The notes: generated by a model from the sequence alone, not told the origin. 64,000 nt of DNA from Siansivirga zeaxanthinifaciens CC-SAMT-1 (GCF_000941055.1 NZ_CP007202.1:988001-1052000); one strand, 5' to 3'. Counted from the stretch's first letter, positions 17,279-27,063 are shown. Numbers and translations are program-made.

Positions 17279-18930
17279 TAGTTTTCTGCTTTTTTAAGTT
17301 CTACTGAATTTAATATGCGATCTACTATTTGGTCTGCATATTCATCATCTCTAGGATAGGTTAACATAATTTGTTGTAAAACATTTTCTGATGCAAACAA
17401 TAACATAACATAATTGCCTTCCTGTTCACTTTTTGTAATTGGATTAGTAAATTTTAAACTACCGTAAGTTTTTAAACCTTCTGCTCCATTGGGTGTTAAA
17501 AATTTATCTCTTAAAACAACAATATCTTGGGCGCCTTGCGATTCAATAGTTTTAAGCATTTGCTCTGAAACCTGCTCAATATCTATTTTATTATCGCCCA
17601 TATTTTTGTAGGCGGTTGTGTTTACCATAACGCTAAAGAAATCGAGCAAACTACCATACATAAAGGTTGTTTGTGTAACCTGTTGTTTCATAGCATCGGC
17701 TACAGGTAGCTCAACACGTTTTAGCACTTTTGGTGTGCTAATAGTTACTGGCGGTACCCCATAAGCACTGGTAACCCAATCGCTTTGTAAAAGTTCCATA
17801 CTGTCATGGCCAATAATGGTATCTTTTACATAAGAAAAGCCATATTTGATACCAAACCCAACAAACGTTGCAAATAGAAGAACAATACTTAAAGCGACTG
17901 TTAAAATTACTTTATTACGTTTCTTTTTACGCTCTAATTCTTCACGATATTTTTCGTCGAGTAGTTTTTCTTCCTCGGTAGGCTCTGGTAGCGCCTCTTT
18001 AACGTGATCAATTTCTATGTCGATGGTATTTCTATCTAATTTTGCCAATTCAACATCGACGGCAGATTTTGCGAATTTCACTAAATCGGCACGTTTTAAT
18101 ATGCTTTCTAAGTTTCTAATATCTTCTTTACTAATATCAACCTGATTGGCTTCTTTTAGCATATTAAGTCTTTCAATAAGTTCATCGGTAGTGCTTTCCA
18201 GGGCTTTATCGTAAACTTTTTCGTCTAGATATTTTCTTATAATAAATGTAAGCTCTGAATAATATTCTTTAATTTCCTGATGCTCTAAATAATGACTTTC
18301 ATCTAACTTTTTTAAAGCTAATTTAGCACGGTCGTAGGGCGGTAATAATGCAATTTGTTCGGCTTCGGTAAGTGGTTTTTTTCTCCAAATAAACCAATAC
18401 ATTAAAAAACCAACCACGCCAATTATTAAAAGTGTTATTAGCAAATATTTCCACCAATTGCTCGATGGTTTTTCTACTTCAATAATGGGTTTAATATCGT
18501 ATAAACCTTGCTTTGTGGTATCTATTACCACATTATTTACCTCAACTTTTAACGAATCGGTAAAGAAGGTTTTATCGCCAATAATAATTTTTTGCCTTGG
18601 TATGGTATAGGCTCCAGAATCGAATTGTGTTAATCCGTATTTTTTTATAAGATTGAATTTATCTTGATTTTTTATAGTATCGATACTATAAGATTCAATC
18701 ATTTCCAGAGGTGCAAAAGATTGCCCTTCGGGAAAAACAACCAAGTTATTAGCTTTGGTTTCTACTTCAATTTTATAGGTAATTTGCGCGCCTATTTTTA
18801 TAGTTGTAGAATCGATAGAAGCTTTAACCTGAGCATTAGAAAACCATGAAAAAAGAACCAAGACAACCAACAAAAACATGCTTTTTCGCTGACTGTTTTG
18901 AAAATTAAAAATTCTAAAATCGTAATTCAT
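17278..18930 (-). CDS. BatD-like membrane protein between the DUF58 gene and batA
   Basis: A 550-residue protein: signal peptide (residues about 15-35, ending NAQ), a BatD-like periplasmic beta domain (about 35-150), a membrane helix (WWKYLLITLLIIGVVGFLMY), a charged cytoplasmic helical part with a coiled coil, a second helix (VILTVALSIVLLFATFVGFG) and a C-terminal domain of about 170 residues. I chose ATG 18930, 7 bp after the DUF58 stop, because the upstream in-frame start lies inside that gene. In flavobacterial Bat operons this position is usually held by such a protein; its role is unknown. Confidence 0.75.
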   Translation of the reverse strand: MNYDFRIFNFQNSQRKSMFLLVVLVLFSWFSNAQVKASIDSTTIKIGAQITYKIEVETKANNLVVFPEGQSFAPLEMIESYSIDTIKNQDKFNLIKKYGLTQFDSGAYTIPRQKIIIGDKTFFTDSLKVEVNNVVIDTTKQGLYDIKPIIEVEKPSSNWWKYLLITLLIIGVVGFLMYWFIWRKKPLTEAEQIALLPPYDRAKLALKKLDESHYLEHQEIKEYYSELTFIIRKYLDEKVYDKALESTTDELIERLNMLKEANQVDISKEDIRNLESILKRADLVKFAKSAVDVELAKLDRNTIDIEIDHVKEALPEPTEEEKLLDEKYREELERKKKRNKVILTVALSIVLLFATFVGFGIKYGFSYVKDTIIGHDSMELLQSDWVTSAYGVPPVTISTPKVLKRVELPVADAMKQQVTQTTFMYGSLLDFFSVMVNTTAYKNMGDNKIDIEQVSEQMLKTIESQGAQDIVVLRDKFLTPNGAEGLKTYGSLKFTNPITKSEQEGNYVMLLFASENVLQQIMLTYPRDDEYADQIVDRILNSVELKKAEN

Positions 18931-18937
18931 AAATCGT

Positions 18938-19804
18938 TTATCCTCTCCTTTTAAAGTAACCCAACATTTTCTTAACGTAGCTTTCATCTACACGACAATC
19001 TATGGTTCCTGCGCCTGCTTTATTAAAGCTTTCCTTATAATAAGTTACCTTGTCTTGATAAAACTTACCATAATTTAATCTAACTTTTTTTGAACTCGTA
19101 TTAACTAATAATAATTCGCCTGTTTCTTCATCTTGCATTTGCACCACACCCAAATTAGGAATTTCTTCTTCGCGTTTATCGTAAACCCGGATACCTGTAA
19201 CATCGTGTTTTCCTGAAACAATTTTCATAGTTTGGTGGTAATCGTCTGCAATAAAATCGGAGAGTACAAATACAATTGCTTTCTTCTTCATTACATTTTG
19301 CATGAATTTTAAAGCATGAGCTAAATTGGTTTTTTTACTTTCTGGTTCGAACTCAATTAACTCACGTATAATGCGAAGCACATGCGAACGACCCTTTTTT
19401 GGTGGTATGTATAATTCTACCTTATCTGAAAATAAAATAAGTCCGATTTTATCGTTATTTTGTGTTGCCGAAAAGGCTAAAGTAGCAGCAATTTCGGTTA
19501 CCACTTCGTTTTTAAATTGTTGGTTTGTACCAAACAATTCTGATCCCGAAACATCTACCATAAGCATCATGGTAAGTTCGCGTTCTTCTTCAAAAACTTT
19601 TACAAAAGGTTCGTTATAACGCGCAGTTACATTCCAATCTATGTTTCGAACATCGTCACCAAATTGGTATTGACGCACCTCACTAAAAGTCATACCACGC
19701 CCTTTAAAGGTAGAATGGTATTCGCCTCCAAAAATATGATCGGACAAACGACGTGTCTTAATCTCTATTTTTCGTACTTTTTTTAGTAATTCTTTAGTAT
19801 CCAT
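18938..19804 (-). CDS. DUF58 protein of the Bat/MoxR cluster
   Basis: A 288-residue soluble protein with the DUF58 signature (GRGMTFSEVRQYQFGDDVRNID, spanning about residues 36-57) and a VWA-like fold with MVDVSGS near residue 103. DUF58 genes nearly always follow moxR, and the proteins are thought to be partners or substrates of the MoxR ATPase. It is preceded by a 76-bp AT-repeat spacer. Confidence 0.9.
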   Translation of the reverse strand: MDTKELLKKVRKIEIKTRRLSDHIFGGEYHSTFKGRGMTFSEVRQYQFGDDVRNIDWNVTARYNEPFVKVFEEERELTMMLMVDVSGSELFGTNQQFKNEVVTEIAATLAFSATQNNDKIGLILFSDKVELYIPPKKGRSHVLRIIRELIEFEPESKKTNLAHALKFMQNVMKKKAIVFVLSDFIADDYHQTMKIVSGKHDVTGIRVYDKREEEIPNLGVVQMQDEETGELLLVNTSSKKVRLNYGKFYQDKVTYYKESFNKAGAGTIDCRVDESYVKKMLGYFKRRG

Positions 19805-19880
19805 TGTTCAATTGTCTATTGATTTTTATTATTGATTAATTTTCATTTAATAATCAATGGTTAATTATCAATTGTCAATT
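19805..19880. repeat. Degenerate ATTGAT/ATCAAT repeats in the moxR-DUF58 spacer
   Basis: The 76-bp gap consists mainly of variants of CAATTG, ATTGAT and ATCAAT in both orientations, able to fold into weak AT hairpins. No gene or terminator is evident. Confidence 0.5.
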
Positions 19881-20882
19881 TTAAGGTACTTCTATTTCGT
19901 TTACTATTTTATTAATGATATCTACCGAAGTTACTTTTTCGGCTTCTGCTTCGTAAGTAATACCAATTCTGTGTCTTAACACATCGTAAACAACGGCACG
20001 AACATCTTCTGGTATGACATAACCACGACGTTTAATAAAAGCATAACATTTTGCAGCCGTTGCTAAATTGATACTACCACGAGGTGAAGCACCAAATGAA
20101 ATAAGTGGTTTTAAATCTGCCAACTTATATTTTTCTGGATAACGCGTAGCGAAAATAATATCTAGAATGTATTTTTCAATTTTCTCATCCATATACACAT
20201 CGCGAACGGCTTTTTGTGCATTCAGGATTTGATCGACAGATACCACCGAGTTTACTTTATCCCAGGCGCCTTTTAAATTGGCACGCATAATTAATTGCTC
20301 TTCTGCAATTTTTGGATAATCGATAACTGTTTTTAACATGAAACGGTCTACCTGAGCTTCTGGTAACGGGTAAGTTCCTTCCTGCTCGACTGGGTTCATG
20401 GTTGCCATTACTAAAAATGGTTTGTCTAACTTAAAGGTTTCGTCGCCAATAGTAACTTGTTTTTCCTGCATGGCTTCAAGTAAAGCCGACTGTACTTTTG
20501 CCGGAGCACGATTCACCTCATCTGCAAGCACGAAGTTCGCGAAAATTGGCCCCTTTTTTATAGAGAAATCGTTCACCTTCATGTTGTATATTAGGGTACC
20601 TGTAACATCGGCAGGTAATAAATCTGGTGTGAACTGAATTCTGCTGAAACTTCCGTCTACAGCTTGAGCCAGTGTGTTAATGGCTAAAGTTTTTGCTAAA
20701 CCAGGTACACCTTCTAACAATATATGCCCCTGACCTAACAAACCGATAAGTAAACGTTCTACCATATGCTTTTGCCCAACGATGACTTTGTTCATCTCTA
20801 GCATTAACAAATCAACAAAAGCACTTTCCTTTTCAATTTTTTCGTTAATTGTCTTAATATCAATAGTACCTGTATCTTCCAT
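19881..20882 (-). CDS. moxR: MoxR family AAA+ ATPase
   Basis: A 333-residue AAA+ protein. Walker A is in EGVPGLAKTLAINTL (about 57-71), Walker B and the following helix in LADEVNRAPAKVQSALLEAMQE, sensor 1 in VMATMNPVEQEG, and the C-terminal lid has GASPRGSINL. MoxR ATPases act as chaperones that assemble or activate VWA proteins, here BatA and BatB. It is the first gene of the Bat operon. The start may be the first or second of two adjacent ATGs. Confidence 0.93.
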   Translation of the reverse strand: MEDTGTIDIKTINEKIEKESAFVDLLMLEMNKVIVGQKHMVERLLIGLLGQGHILLEGVPGLAKTLAINTLAQAVDGSFSRIQFTPDLLPADVTGTLIYNMKVNDFSIKKGPIFANFVLADEVNRAPAKVQSALLEAMQEKQVTIGDETFKLDKPFLVMATMNPVEQEGTYPLPEAQVDRFMLKTVIDYPKIAEEQLIMRANLKGAWDKVNSVVSVDQILNAQKAVRDVYMDEKIEKYILDIIFATRYPEKYKLADLKPLISFGASPRGSINLATAAKCYAFIKRRGYVIPEDVRAVVYDVLRHRIGITYEAEAEKVTSVDIINKIVNEIEVP

Positions 20883-20906
20883 CATTATAGTAGTTTTTTA
20901 AAAGCC

Positions 20907-20937
20907 CGAATATAATACGCTTATTTGAGCAATGCAA
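20907..20937 (-). promoter_or_regulatory. Promoter of the Bat operon
   Basis: On the minus strand: TTG, a 20-bp spacer, then TATATTCG (one mismatch to TAnnTTTG), about 22 bp before the moxR ATG. Confidence 0.5.
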
Positions 20938-21017
20938 ATTGTTAAAATTTTTCTTTGAACCCTGTTAATAATTGGTTAAATGTTAAAATTTTGAATAGTT
21001 AATAATAGGTTAAATAA

Positions 21018-21047
21018 AAAAGAGCATCACATTTTGTGATACTCTTT
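21018..21047 (-). terminator. Terminator of the DUF4382 lipoprotein gene
   Basis: AAAGAG-c-ATCACA pairs with TGTGAT-a-CTCTTT around a TTTT loop; on the minus strand it is followed by a T-rich run. Confidence 0.75.
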
Positions 21048-21071
21048 GATTTATTGAGAAAAATTGATTTT

Positions 21072-22175
21072 TTATAAAGCTACTAAAGCAACTGGTGTTA
21101 GAACTGTTTCTAAGCCAGGTAAAACTTCTACTTCAATTGTTGCTGCTTCAAAATTTGCTACACTTATTGTTAAAGTATAGTTTCCTGGTGGAATGTTTTC
21201 AAATTCAAATTCACCACTGGCATTAGACATTACGGTTGCTTGAACCGTATCGGTGCCACTAATTTTAATTTCAGCAGTTACTTCAATATCATTGGTTACA
21301 TCGCCACTAATAGAACCTGGTTTTAATTCTAAAGTTATTGGTGCATCTAACGTTTTAATACTTCCATTAGTTACTACAACACCTTCTAGGCTTGTCGATC
21401 CATAATCTGATGTTTCATCAAGAGGTGTAATGGTAATTTCGTAAGTTCCTGCTGGTACGCCCCATAATGCAAAATCGCCGTTTTCATCGGTGTAAGCAGA
21501 GATAATAAAATCATCTTCACTATCATCGTTATCCATATCGTCTACTAAAACAGAAACCATTACAGGTACATCTGATGGTGTAATGGTACCTTCAATAATA
21601 CCAGAACTCACTTCTGCACTTACGTATAAAACAGGTTTTAAAATAATATTACCAGATGAACCTGCATTAACAATAGATTTTTCAACATCAAAATCTAAAA
21701 CAAAATCATAAGTAAATCCTTCTTCAATTTCGGCATTAACTTTAAGTTTTAAACCCGATTGTTGAGCGCTAGGTGTTTTAAGATCGAATTCATTTTCGCC
21801 TGCTTCATTTTCAATAACAATGGTATTACCATCACCTAAAACCAAACGCATTTGACTTAATGTTCCTGCTGGAATAGGAAATCTGTCAACCAGCACTTTA
21901 CTTAAACCGCCAGTAAAATCTAATAAATTAACAGTTTCGTTGTTGGCGTTTAATGAAATCCAACCGCTCTCGTCGTCGCTATCATCATTCATTTTAATCA
22001 TAACATCAACTATGTTCACATTTACAGCTTTGTAGTCGCCAGGCGCATCTACAAGTCGAACAGATATGGTTGGAGCCGATTTATCAATACCATCGGAATC
22101 TGAGTTGTTACAAGAAAAAATAAAGGCTAATAAAAAAAGAGGTAAGATTAATTTCAATTTCATAAATGTTTTCAT
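21072..22175 (-). CDS. DUF4382 lipoprotein with carboxypeptidase-regulatory-like domains
   Basis: A 367-residue predicted surface or periplasmic lipoprotein: signal MKTFMKLKLILPLFLLAFIF, lipobox cysteine FSC, then S/D-rich linker. A DUF4382 domain follows (start ISVRLVDAPGDYKAVNVNI, about residues 37-190), then two Ig-like carboxypeptidase-regulatory repeats (GDFALWGVPAGTYEITITP and GEFEFENIPPGNYTLTI). Function unknown; probably binds something at the cell surface. I took ATG 22175 rather than the 17-codon upstream extension, which lacks lipoprotein character. Monocistronic. Confidence 0.85.
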   Translation of the reverse strand: MKTFMKLKLILPLFLLAFIFSCNNSDSDGIDKSAPTISVRLVDAPGDYKAVNVNIVDVMIKMNDDSDDESGWISLNANNETVNLLDFTGGLSKVLVDRFPIPAGTLSQMRLVLGDGNTIVIENEAGENEFDLKTPSAQQSGLKLKVNAEIEEGFTYDFVLDFDVEKSIVNAGSSGNIILKPVLYVSAEVSSGIIEGTITPSDVPVMVSVLVDDMDNDDSEDDFIISAYTDENGDFALWGVPAGTYEITITPLDETSDYGSTSLEGVVVTNGSIKTLDAPITLELKPGSISGDVTNDIEVTAEIKISGTDTVQATVMSNASGEFEFENIPPGNYTLTISVANFEAATIEVEVLPGLETVLTPVALVAL

Positions 22176-22396
22176 AAATAATCTGTTTTTAGTTATTGTG
22201 TATGATGCATATACGTTCGCAAACATTGTTTTAGATTATTTTATGCCTGTTTTTTTTAATATTTCTTATTTAAAACAGCTTAAAAGCCCCATAAAATCAA
22301 ACAAAATTTACAATTATCAATCAAAAGAAAAATATTAAATGAGATTTAAGTATTTTTATAAATGAATTAGAAAAAATAGCCTTAATCTTAAAAAAA

Positions 22397-23149
22397 ATGA
22401 CAAAAACCGCGCTTATTACAGGAGCAACTAGTGGCATTGGACGCGCAACGGCTTGCGAGTTTGCAAAATATGGTATTAAATTAATTTTATGCGGAAGACG
22501 TATAGAACGATTAAAAAGCATTCAAGAAGCCTTAAGCAAACTTACCGATGTCCATATTTTAAATTTTGATGTTCGCGATAAAACCGAAACATTTAATGCC
22601 ATAGAATCGCTTCCAGCCGATTTTAAAAATATTGATATTTTAGTAAATAATGCGGGTAATGCCCATGGTTTAGACTCTATAGACCAAGGAAGCACAGACG
22701 ACTGGGATGCCATGATGGATATTAACGTAAAAGGGTTGCTTTACGTTAGCAAGGCTATTATACCCCAAATGACCGAGCGTAAATCGGGGCATATTATAAA
22801 CATTGGCTCATCTGCAGGGAAAGAAGTGTATGCTAAAGGCAATGTTTATTGTGCCAGTAAACATGCAGTTTTAGCGATTACCGAAGGCATGCGCATCGAT
22901 TTAAATCCGTTTAACATTAAGGTAAGTTCTATTAATCCTGGCTTAGTAGAAACCGAGTTTTCTCAAGTTAGATTTAAGGGAAACGCTATTGCCAATAATG
23001 TTTACAAAGGGTTTGATGCCTTACAAGCCGAAGATATTGCTGAAATAATTTATTTTGTAGTTTCACGCCCCAAGCACGTAAATATTGCCGATTTACTTGT
23101 ATTTCCTAGCGCACAAGCCAATAGTAGTATTGTGAAAAAAGAATTTTAA
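22397..23149 (+). CDS. SDR family NAD(P)-dependent oxidoreductase
   Basis: A 250-residue classical short-chain dehydrogenase with cofactor motif TGATSGIGRA (about residues 8-17), NNAGNAHG, catalytic serine in IGSSAG and the YCASK active-site motif (about 154-158). It resembles the YdfG/3-hydroxy acid dehydrogenase group, but the substrate cannot be told from sequence. Followed after 36 bp by the AlbA_2 gene, possibly one transcript. Confidence 0.88.
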   Translation: MTKTALITGATSGIGRATACEFAKYGIKLILCGRRIERLKSIQEALSKLTDVHILNFDVRDKTETFNAIESLPADFKNIDILVNNAGNAHGLDSIDQGSTDDWDAMMDINVKGLLYVSKAIIPQMTERKSGHIINIGSSAGKEVYAKGNVYCASKHAVLAITEGMRIDLNPFNIKVSSINPGLVETEFSQVRFKGNAIANNVYKGFDALQAEDIAEIIYFVVSRPKHVNIADLLVFPSAQANSSIVKKEF

Positions 23150-23185
23150 CCTACACCGTTCCTGCTAGATTGGGAACCAAAGCTT

Positions 23186-24319
23186 ATGATTAACAAACGC
23201 CTCCTTATTAAACATTTGCTTGCGCATAACGACGAAAACAGTTTTTATGATAAAAAACGCAAAATAGACATTGGTTTAAAAGAAGGCAAAGCCAAATTTT
23301 TAAAACATATTTGCGCGCTTTCAAACAGCAATCCAAAAAACAATTCGTACATCGTTATAGGGGTTGAAGATGGAGACAACAACATTGTAGGCGTCGATTT
23401 TTTCGACGATAGTAAAATACAAAATCTAATTAATGCCTATTTAAGCAACCCGCCTATAGTACAATACGAAAACATTCCATTTCCGCATTTGCCAGACCAT
23501 AAAGTGGTTGGTTTAGTTACCATAAGACCAAAAGAAGGTCTTACATCGCTTAGAAAAAATATCTGGAAATATTATGGTGGTTCTGTGTTTTTTAGAGATG
23601 GAAGTATGAGCATGCCTAAAGTATTCGACATTAAAATTGAAGATGTTAATTCGGCCATAGTGGCATCTATTGAAAGTAATGCACAAAACAACATTGAACA
23701 CACCCTAAATGGTGTTTTCGATTTTATGAATAAACGAAAAGATTACCATCCGCAGTACAAAGTTTTTAAAGAGTATTTTGTAATGTGTTGGGCTGGTCAA
23801 AAAAAGGTTGTTAAAGATGAAATTTTTTATTCTCGCGTCGATATTGAACTTATTAATGAACAAGTGCGTTTATTTTTCTCTGCTTTAGATGAAGTAGCGC
23901 TTTTTATTGATAACGATAGTTTTAAAATTATTGAATACGTTAATTTAGGGTTTCAAAATTTCAACAAATATTATCAATTAGAAGAAACCGTCATTACTTT
24001 TGAAGATAACGGCAATTACAACATAAAAACAAAGCTTCTTTTTGAAGCTCCCGAATATGATAAAAAGATTTTACACCATGTTTACAACGCCAATAACAGC
24101 ATTCTGGAGAAACTAAAAAAAGGACTTACACTAACAAAAACCGAAACCGAAGACCTAAAAAACCTACCTGTTACTTACCTTATTTGCTATTTGAATTTGT
24201 TTCATGAAGCCATTGATAAATTACACGAAGCAAAACCTTATTTAAAATCGTATAGTGATGAATTGTACCATCTCTATAAAGAATCTGTTAGAGTATTAAG
24301 AAAAATAAAATACAGTTAG
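23186..24319 (+). CDS. Schlafen AlbA_2 domain (putative nucleic-acid/ATP binding) protein
   Basis: A 377-residue protein. The N-terminal 150 residues match the AlbA_2 (formerly AAA_4) pattern: LKEGKAKFLKHICALSN, SYIVIGVEDGDNNIVGVD, then FFRDGS. The C-terminal half is helical and not recognised. AlbA_2 domains occur in transcription regulators and in Schlafen-type nucleases. Followed by a strong terminator. No toxin-antitoxin partner or defence island beside it. Confidence 0.75.
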   Translation: MINKRLLIKHLLAHNDENSFYDKKRKIDIGLKEGKAKFLKHICALSNSNPKNNSYIVIGVEDGDNNIVGVDFFDDSKIQNLINAYLSNPPIVQYENIPFPHLPDHKVVGLVTIRPKEGLTSLRKNIWKYYGGSVFFRDGSMSMPKVFDIKIEDVNSAIVASIESNAQNNIEHTLNGVFDFMNKRKDYHPQYKVFKEYFVMCWAGQKKVVKDEIFYSRVDIELINEQVRLFFSALDEVALFIDNDSFKIIEYVNLGFQNFNKYYQLEETVITFEDNGNYNIKTKLLFEAPEYDKKILHHVYNANNSILEKLKKGLTLTKTETEDLKNLPVTYLICYLNLFHEAIDKLHEAKPYLKSYSDELYHLYKESVRVLRKIKYS

Positions 24320-24409
24320 AACCAATAATTTAATATTAAGTTAATACAAAAAAATTTAAAATTATGGTTTTATTAAATAGGTTTGTAATGCTATTAATAA
24401 CCTTATTAT

Positions 24410-24452
24410 AACCTTACTCTATGGTGTTTTACGCACCAGAGTAAGGTTTTTT
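24410..24452. terminator. Strong bidirectional terminator
   Basis: AACCTTACTCT and AGAGTAAGGTT pair perfectly, with an inner GGTG/CACC pairing, then a T run. It separates the convergent AlbA_2 and aldehyde dehydrogenase genes; its right end touches the latter's stop codon. Confidence 0.85.
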
Positions 24453-26004
24453 ATAAGTCAAATTTTATGCCTTGAGCTAAAGGTAGTTTTGTTGTGTAGT
24501 TTATGGTATTTGTTTGTCTGCGCATATAAACTTTCCAAGCATCAGAACCAGATTCACGGCCGCCACCAGTTTCCTTTTCGCCACCAAAAGCACCACCAAT
24601 TTCTGCTCCAGACGTTCCAATATTAACATTAGCAATACCACAATCAGACCCTTGAACCGACAAAAAATATTCGGCTTCACGTAAATTGTTGGTCATAATC
24701 GCAGAACTCAATCCTTGAGCTACATTATTTTGAATTTCAACAGCATTTTCAACAGCACCCGAATATTTTAATAAATATAAAACTGGTGCAAAGGTTTCTT
24801 GTTGAACAATTTTAAAGTTAGGACTCGCTTCGGCAATAGCTGGCTTAACATAGCATCCACTTTCGTAGCCTTCACCCGAAAGCACGCCGCCTTCAACAAC
24901 AAGCTTACCGCCTTCTTCCACTACTTTTTGTAAAGCATTGTTATAACTTTTAACAGCATCGGTATCTATTAAAGGTCCAACATGATTATTTTCATCTAAC
25001 GGATTACCAATGCGCAATTGTTTATAAGCTTCTACCAAAGCTGTTTTTACCTTATCGTAAATACTTTCGTGAATGATTAATCGACGGGTACTTGTACAAC
25101 GTTGTCCAGCAGTACCAACAGCACCAAAAACGGCTCCAATGACCGTCATTTTTATATCGGCATCGGGGGTTACAATAATCGCATTGTTTCCTCCAAGTTC
25201 TAACAGTGTTTTACCTAAACGGCCTGCCACTTCTTTGGCAACAATTTTCCCCATGCGGGTAGAACCCGTTGCCGATATTAAAGGTATTTGCGTGTCTTTG
25301 GTTAAAAATTCTCCTACGCTATAATCGCCGTTTATTAAACAAGAAATGCCTTCTGGCAACTGGTTTGCTTTGAAAACCTGAGCGGCAAGATTTTGACAGG
25401 CAATCCCGCAAAGCGGTGCTTTCTCGCTGGGTTTCCAGATACAAACATCGCCGCAAATCCATGCCAAGGCCGTGTTCCATGACCAAACAGCTACAGGAAA
25501 GTTAAAAGCAGAAATAATACCAACAACACCCAAAGGATGATACTGCTCGTACATACGGTGGCCTGGGCGTTCGCTGTGCATGGTTAATCCATGAAGTTGG
25601 CGCGATAAACCAACGGCAAAATCGCAAATATCAATCATTTCTTGTACCTCACCCAAGCCCTCTTGCAAGCTTTTACCCATTTCGTATGAAACCAGTGTGC
25701 CCAGGGCTTGTTTATTTTCTCTTAATTTATCTGCAAACTGGCGCACAATGTCTCCACGCTGTGGTGCAGGCGTTGTTCGCCATACTTTAAATGCCGAAGT
25801 AGCCGTTTTTATAACCTTTTGGTAATCGTCTTTAGAAGTAGATTTTACTTTTGCTATAAGTTGGCCATCAACAGGCGAAAACGACTCTATAATTTCACCG
25901 CTTGCAAAGATATTATTGCCTGTTGAAGTGCCTTCATTTATTTCACTTATACCTAAATCGTTTAAAATTTGTTTCATTTGAAAAGTTTCTGAAATTACAC
26001 TCAT
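24451..26004 (-). CDS. ALDH7-type aldehyde dehydrogenase (aminoadipate-semialdehyde type)
   Basis: A 517-residue NAD(P)-dependent aldehyde dehydrogenase. The glutamate motif is ELGGNNAIIV and the catalytic cysteine is in GQRCTSTRRLI, both characteristic of the ALDH7/antiquitin branch that oxidises alpha-aminoadipic semialdehyde (piperideine-6-carboxylate) in lysine breakdown. No other lysine-degradation gene is nearby, so the substrate is inferred. Downstream of the YciI and CYTH genes on the same strand (49 bp). Confidence 0.85.
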   Translation of the reverse strand: MSVISETFQMKQILNDLGISEINEGTSTGNNIFASGEIIESFSPVDGQLIAKVKSTSKDDYQKVIKTATSAFKVWRTTPAPQRGDIVRQFADKLRENKQALGTLVSYEMGKSLQEGLGEVQEMIDICDFAVGLSRQLHGLTMHSERPGHRMYEQYHPLGVVGIISAFNFPVAVWSWNTALAWICGDVCIWKPSEKAPLCGIACQNLAAQVFKANQLPEGISCLINGDYSVGEFLTKDTQIPLISATGSTRMGKIVAKEVAGRLGKTLLELGGNNAIIVTPDADIKMTVIGAVFGAVGTAGQRCTSTRRLIIHESIYDKVKTALVEAYKQLRIGNPLDENNHVGPLIDTDAVKSYNNALQKVVEEGGKLVVEGGVLSGEGYESGCYVKPAIAEASPNFKIVQQETFAPVLYLLKYSGAVENAVEIQNNVAQGLSSAIMTNNLREAEYFLSVQGSDCGIANVNIGTSGAEIGGAFGGEKETGGGRESGSDAWKVYMRRQTNTINYTTKLPLAQGIKFDL

Positions 26005-26053
26005 GTTTAAAAAATTTAAGTTTTAATGAAAAATTAAATAGCTCTTTTATTAT

Positions 26054-26602
26054 TTACCTCAAAGAAAATCCTTTTGCAGCCCACCATGGATGAATTTCAA
26101 CTTCTAATCGGCCTGCTTTAACCATAGGGTCTGCTTTTGCTAAACTATCTGCCATTTTTAAAGTAGGTACGTTGTAAATGGTTACGCCTCTTAAGTTTCC
26201 GTTATCTCCAAAAGGTCCCGAAATATCGGCATAACCCAATTGGTACATTTTGCTTAAGTGGTTTAAATGGGCTTGTTGTAAAAGTTCAGCCTCCTCTTCA
26301 TTTTGAGAGCGAATGGGTCCGCTTTTTAAAAGAACCATAAAATACTGTTGCATTAAAATTGTATCCTGTGTCTCTTCCTCAATAAAGTTAAAGGTTTTAA
26401 ATCCTTTATTTTCTAGCTCGGCCTTAATTTCACTATTCGATTTTTTAATAGGCTCATTAGTCATTTGCACTTCAAAAGAATCTGTAATAACCTCTTCAAT
26501 TTCAGACGTATTTGCATCTGTAGAAGATTTTGCATCGTCTTTACAGGCAACTAAAACAAGCGTTGTTATAAAAATACTGGCTATTAATTTTATTTTTTCC
26601 AT
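26054..26602 (-). CDS. YciI-domain lipoprotein
   Basis: A 182-residue lipoprotein (signal ending LVLVAC, cysteine at residue 20), an acidic linker, then a YciI-like domain from about residue 85 (YFMVLLKSGPIRSQ, HLNHLSKMYQLGYADISGPF, GVTIYNVPTLKMADSLAKADPM). YciI is a ferredoxin-like fold often considered a small hydrolase-like domain; exported versions are common in Flavobacteriia and uncharacterised. It overlaps the end of the CYTH gene by 13 bp. Confidence 0.82.
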   Translation of the reverse strand: MEKIKLIASIFITTLVLVACKDDAKSSTDANTSEIEEVITDSFEVQMTNEPIKKSNSEIKAELENKGFKTFNFIEEETQDTILMQQYFMVLLKSGPIRSQNEEEAELLQQAHLNHLSKMYQLGYADISGPFGDNGNLRGVTIYNVPTLKMADSLAKADPMVKAGRLEVEIHPWWAAKGFSLR

Positions 26603-27063
26603 AATTTAAATGGTTGTTTACTAAGTTGTGAATTATAATATTTTATGTTGCCGGTAACCTCTTCTCCTAGCCAACTAGGTTTTAAAAAAGTGTCGTTTTC
26701 ATTTTCAAGTTCAATTTCGGCTATAATTAAACCTTCATTATCACCGTAAAATTCATCAATTTCAAAAATAAGATTATCTATTTTTACCTCGTAACGTGTT
26801 TTATCGATAACGCCGGGTTCACAAATTTTTAAAAGCATTTCGGCTTCCTCTGTGCTTATTTCCTTTTCCCATTCAAAGCGCGATAAACCATTGGAAGTAG
26901 ATAGGCCTTTTACTGTTAAAAATCCTTGATTTCCTTTAATTCTTACTCTTACCGTTCGTTCTTTATGTGTATTTAAAAATCCTTGAATTATTCGTGTGTG
27001 ATTAAAAGCCTTTGTTTTATAATCATTAGAAACTACTAAAAATTTACGTTCAATTTCTATCAT
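26590..27063 (-). CDS. CYTH domain (triphosphate tunnel metalloenzyme) protein
   Basis: A 157-residue single-domain CYTH protein starting with the signature MIEIERKFLV (EIERK motif, residues 3-7) and containing the alternating charged strands expected of a triphosphate tunnel. Such proteins act on inorganic triphosphate or other triphosphates; the substrate here is unknown. Its end overlaps the start of the YciI lipoprotein gene. Confidence 0.9.
   Translation of the reverse strand: MIEIERKFLVVSNDYKTKAFNHTRIIQGFLNTHKERTVRVRIKGNQGFLTVKGLSTSNGLSRFEWEKEISTEEAEMLLKICEPGVIDKTRYEVKIDNLIFEIDEFYGDNEGLIIAEIELENENDTFLKPSWLGEEVTGNIKYYNSQLSKQPFKLWKK

Noticed and set aside
11663..20882. MoxR-VWA cluster as a new ternary anti-phage system
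   Set aside because: The gene order moxR-DUF58-batABCDE is the known Bacteroides/Flavobacteria aerotolerance operon.
23186..24319. AlbA_2 protein as part of a phage defence system
   Set aside because: No nuclease, toxin or other defence gene adjoins; neighbours are metabolic. The domain alone is not enough.
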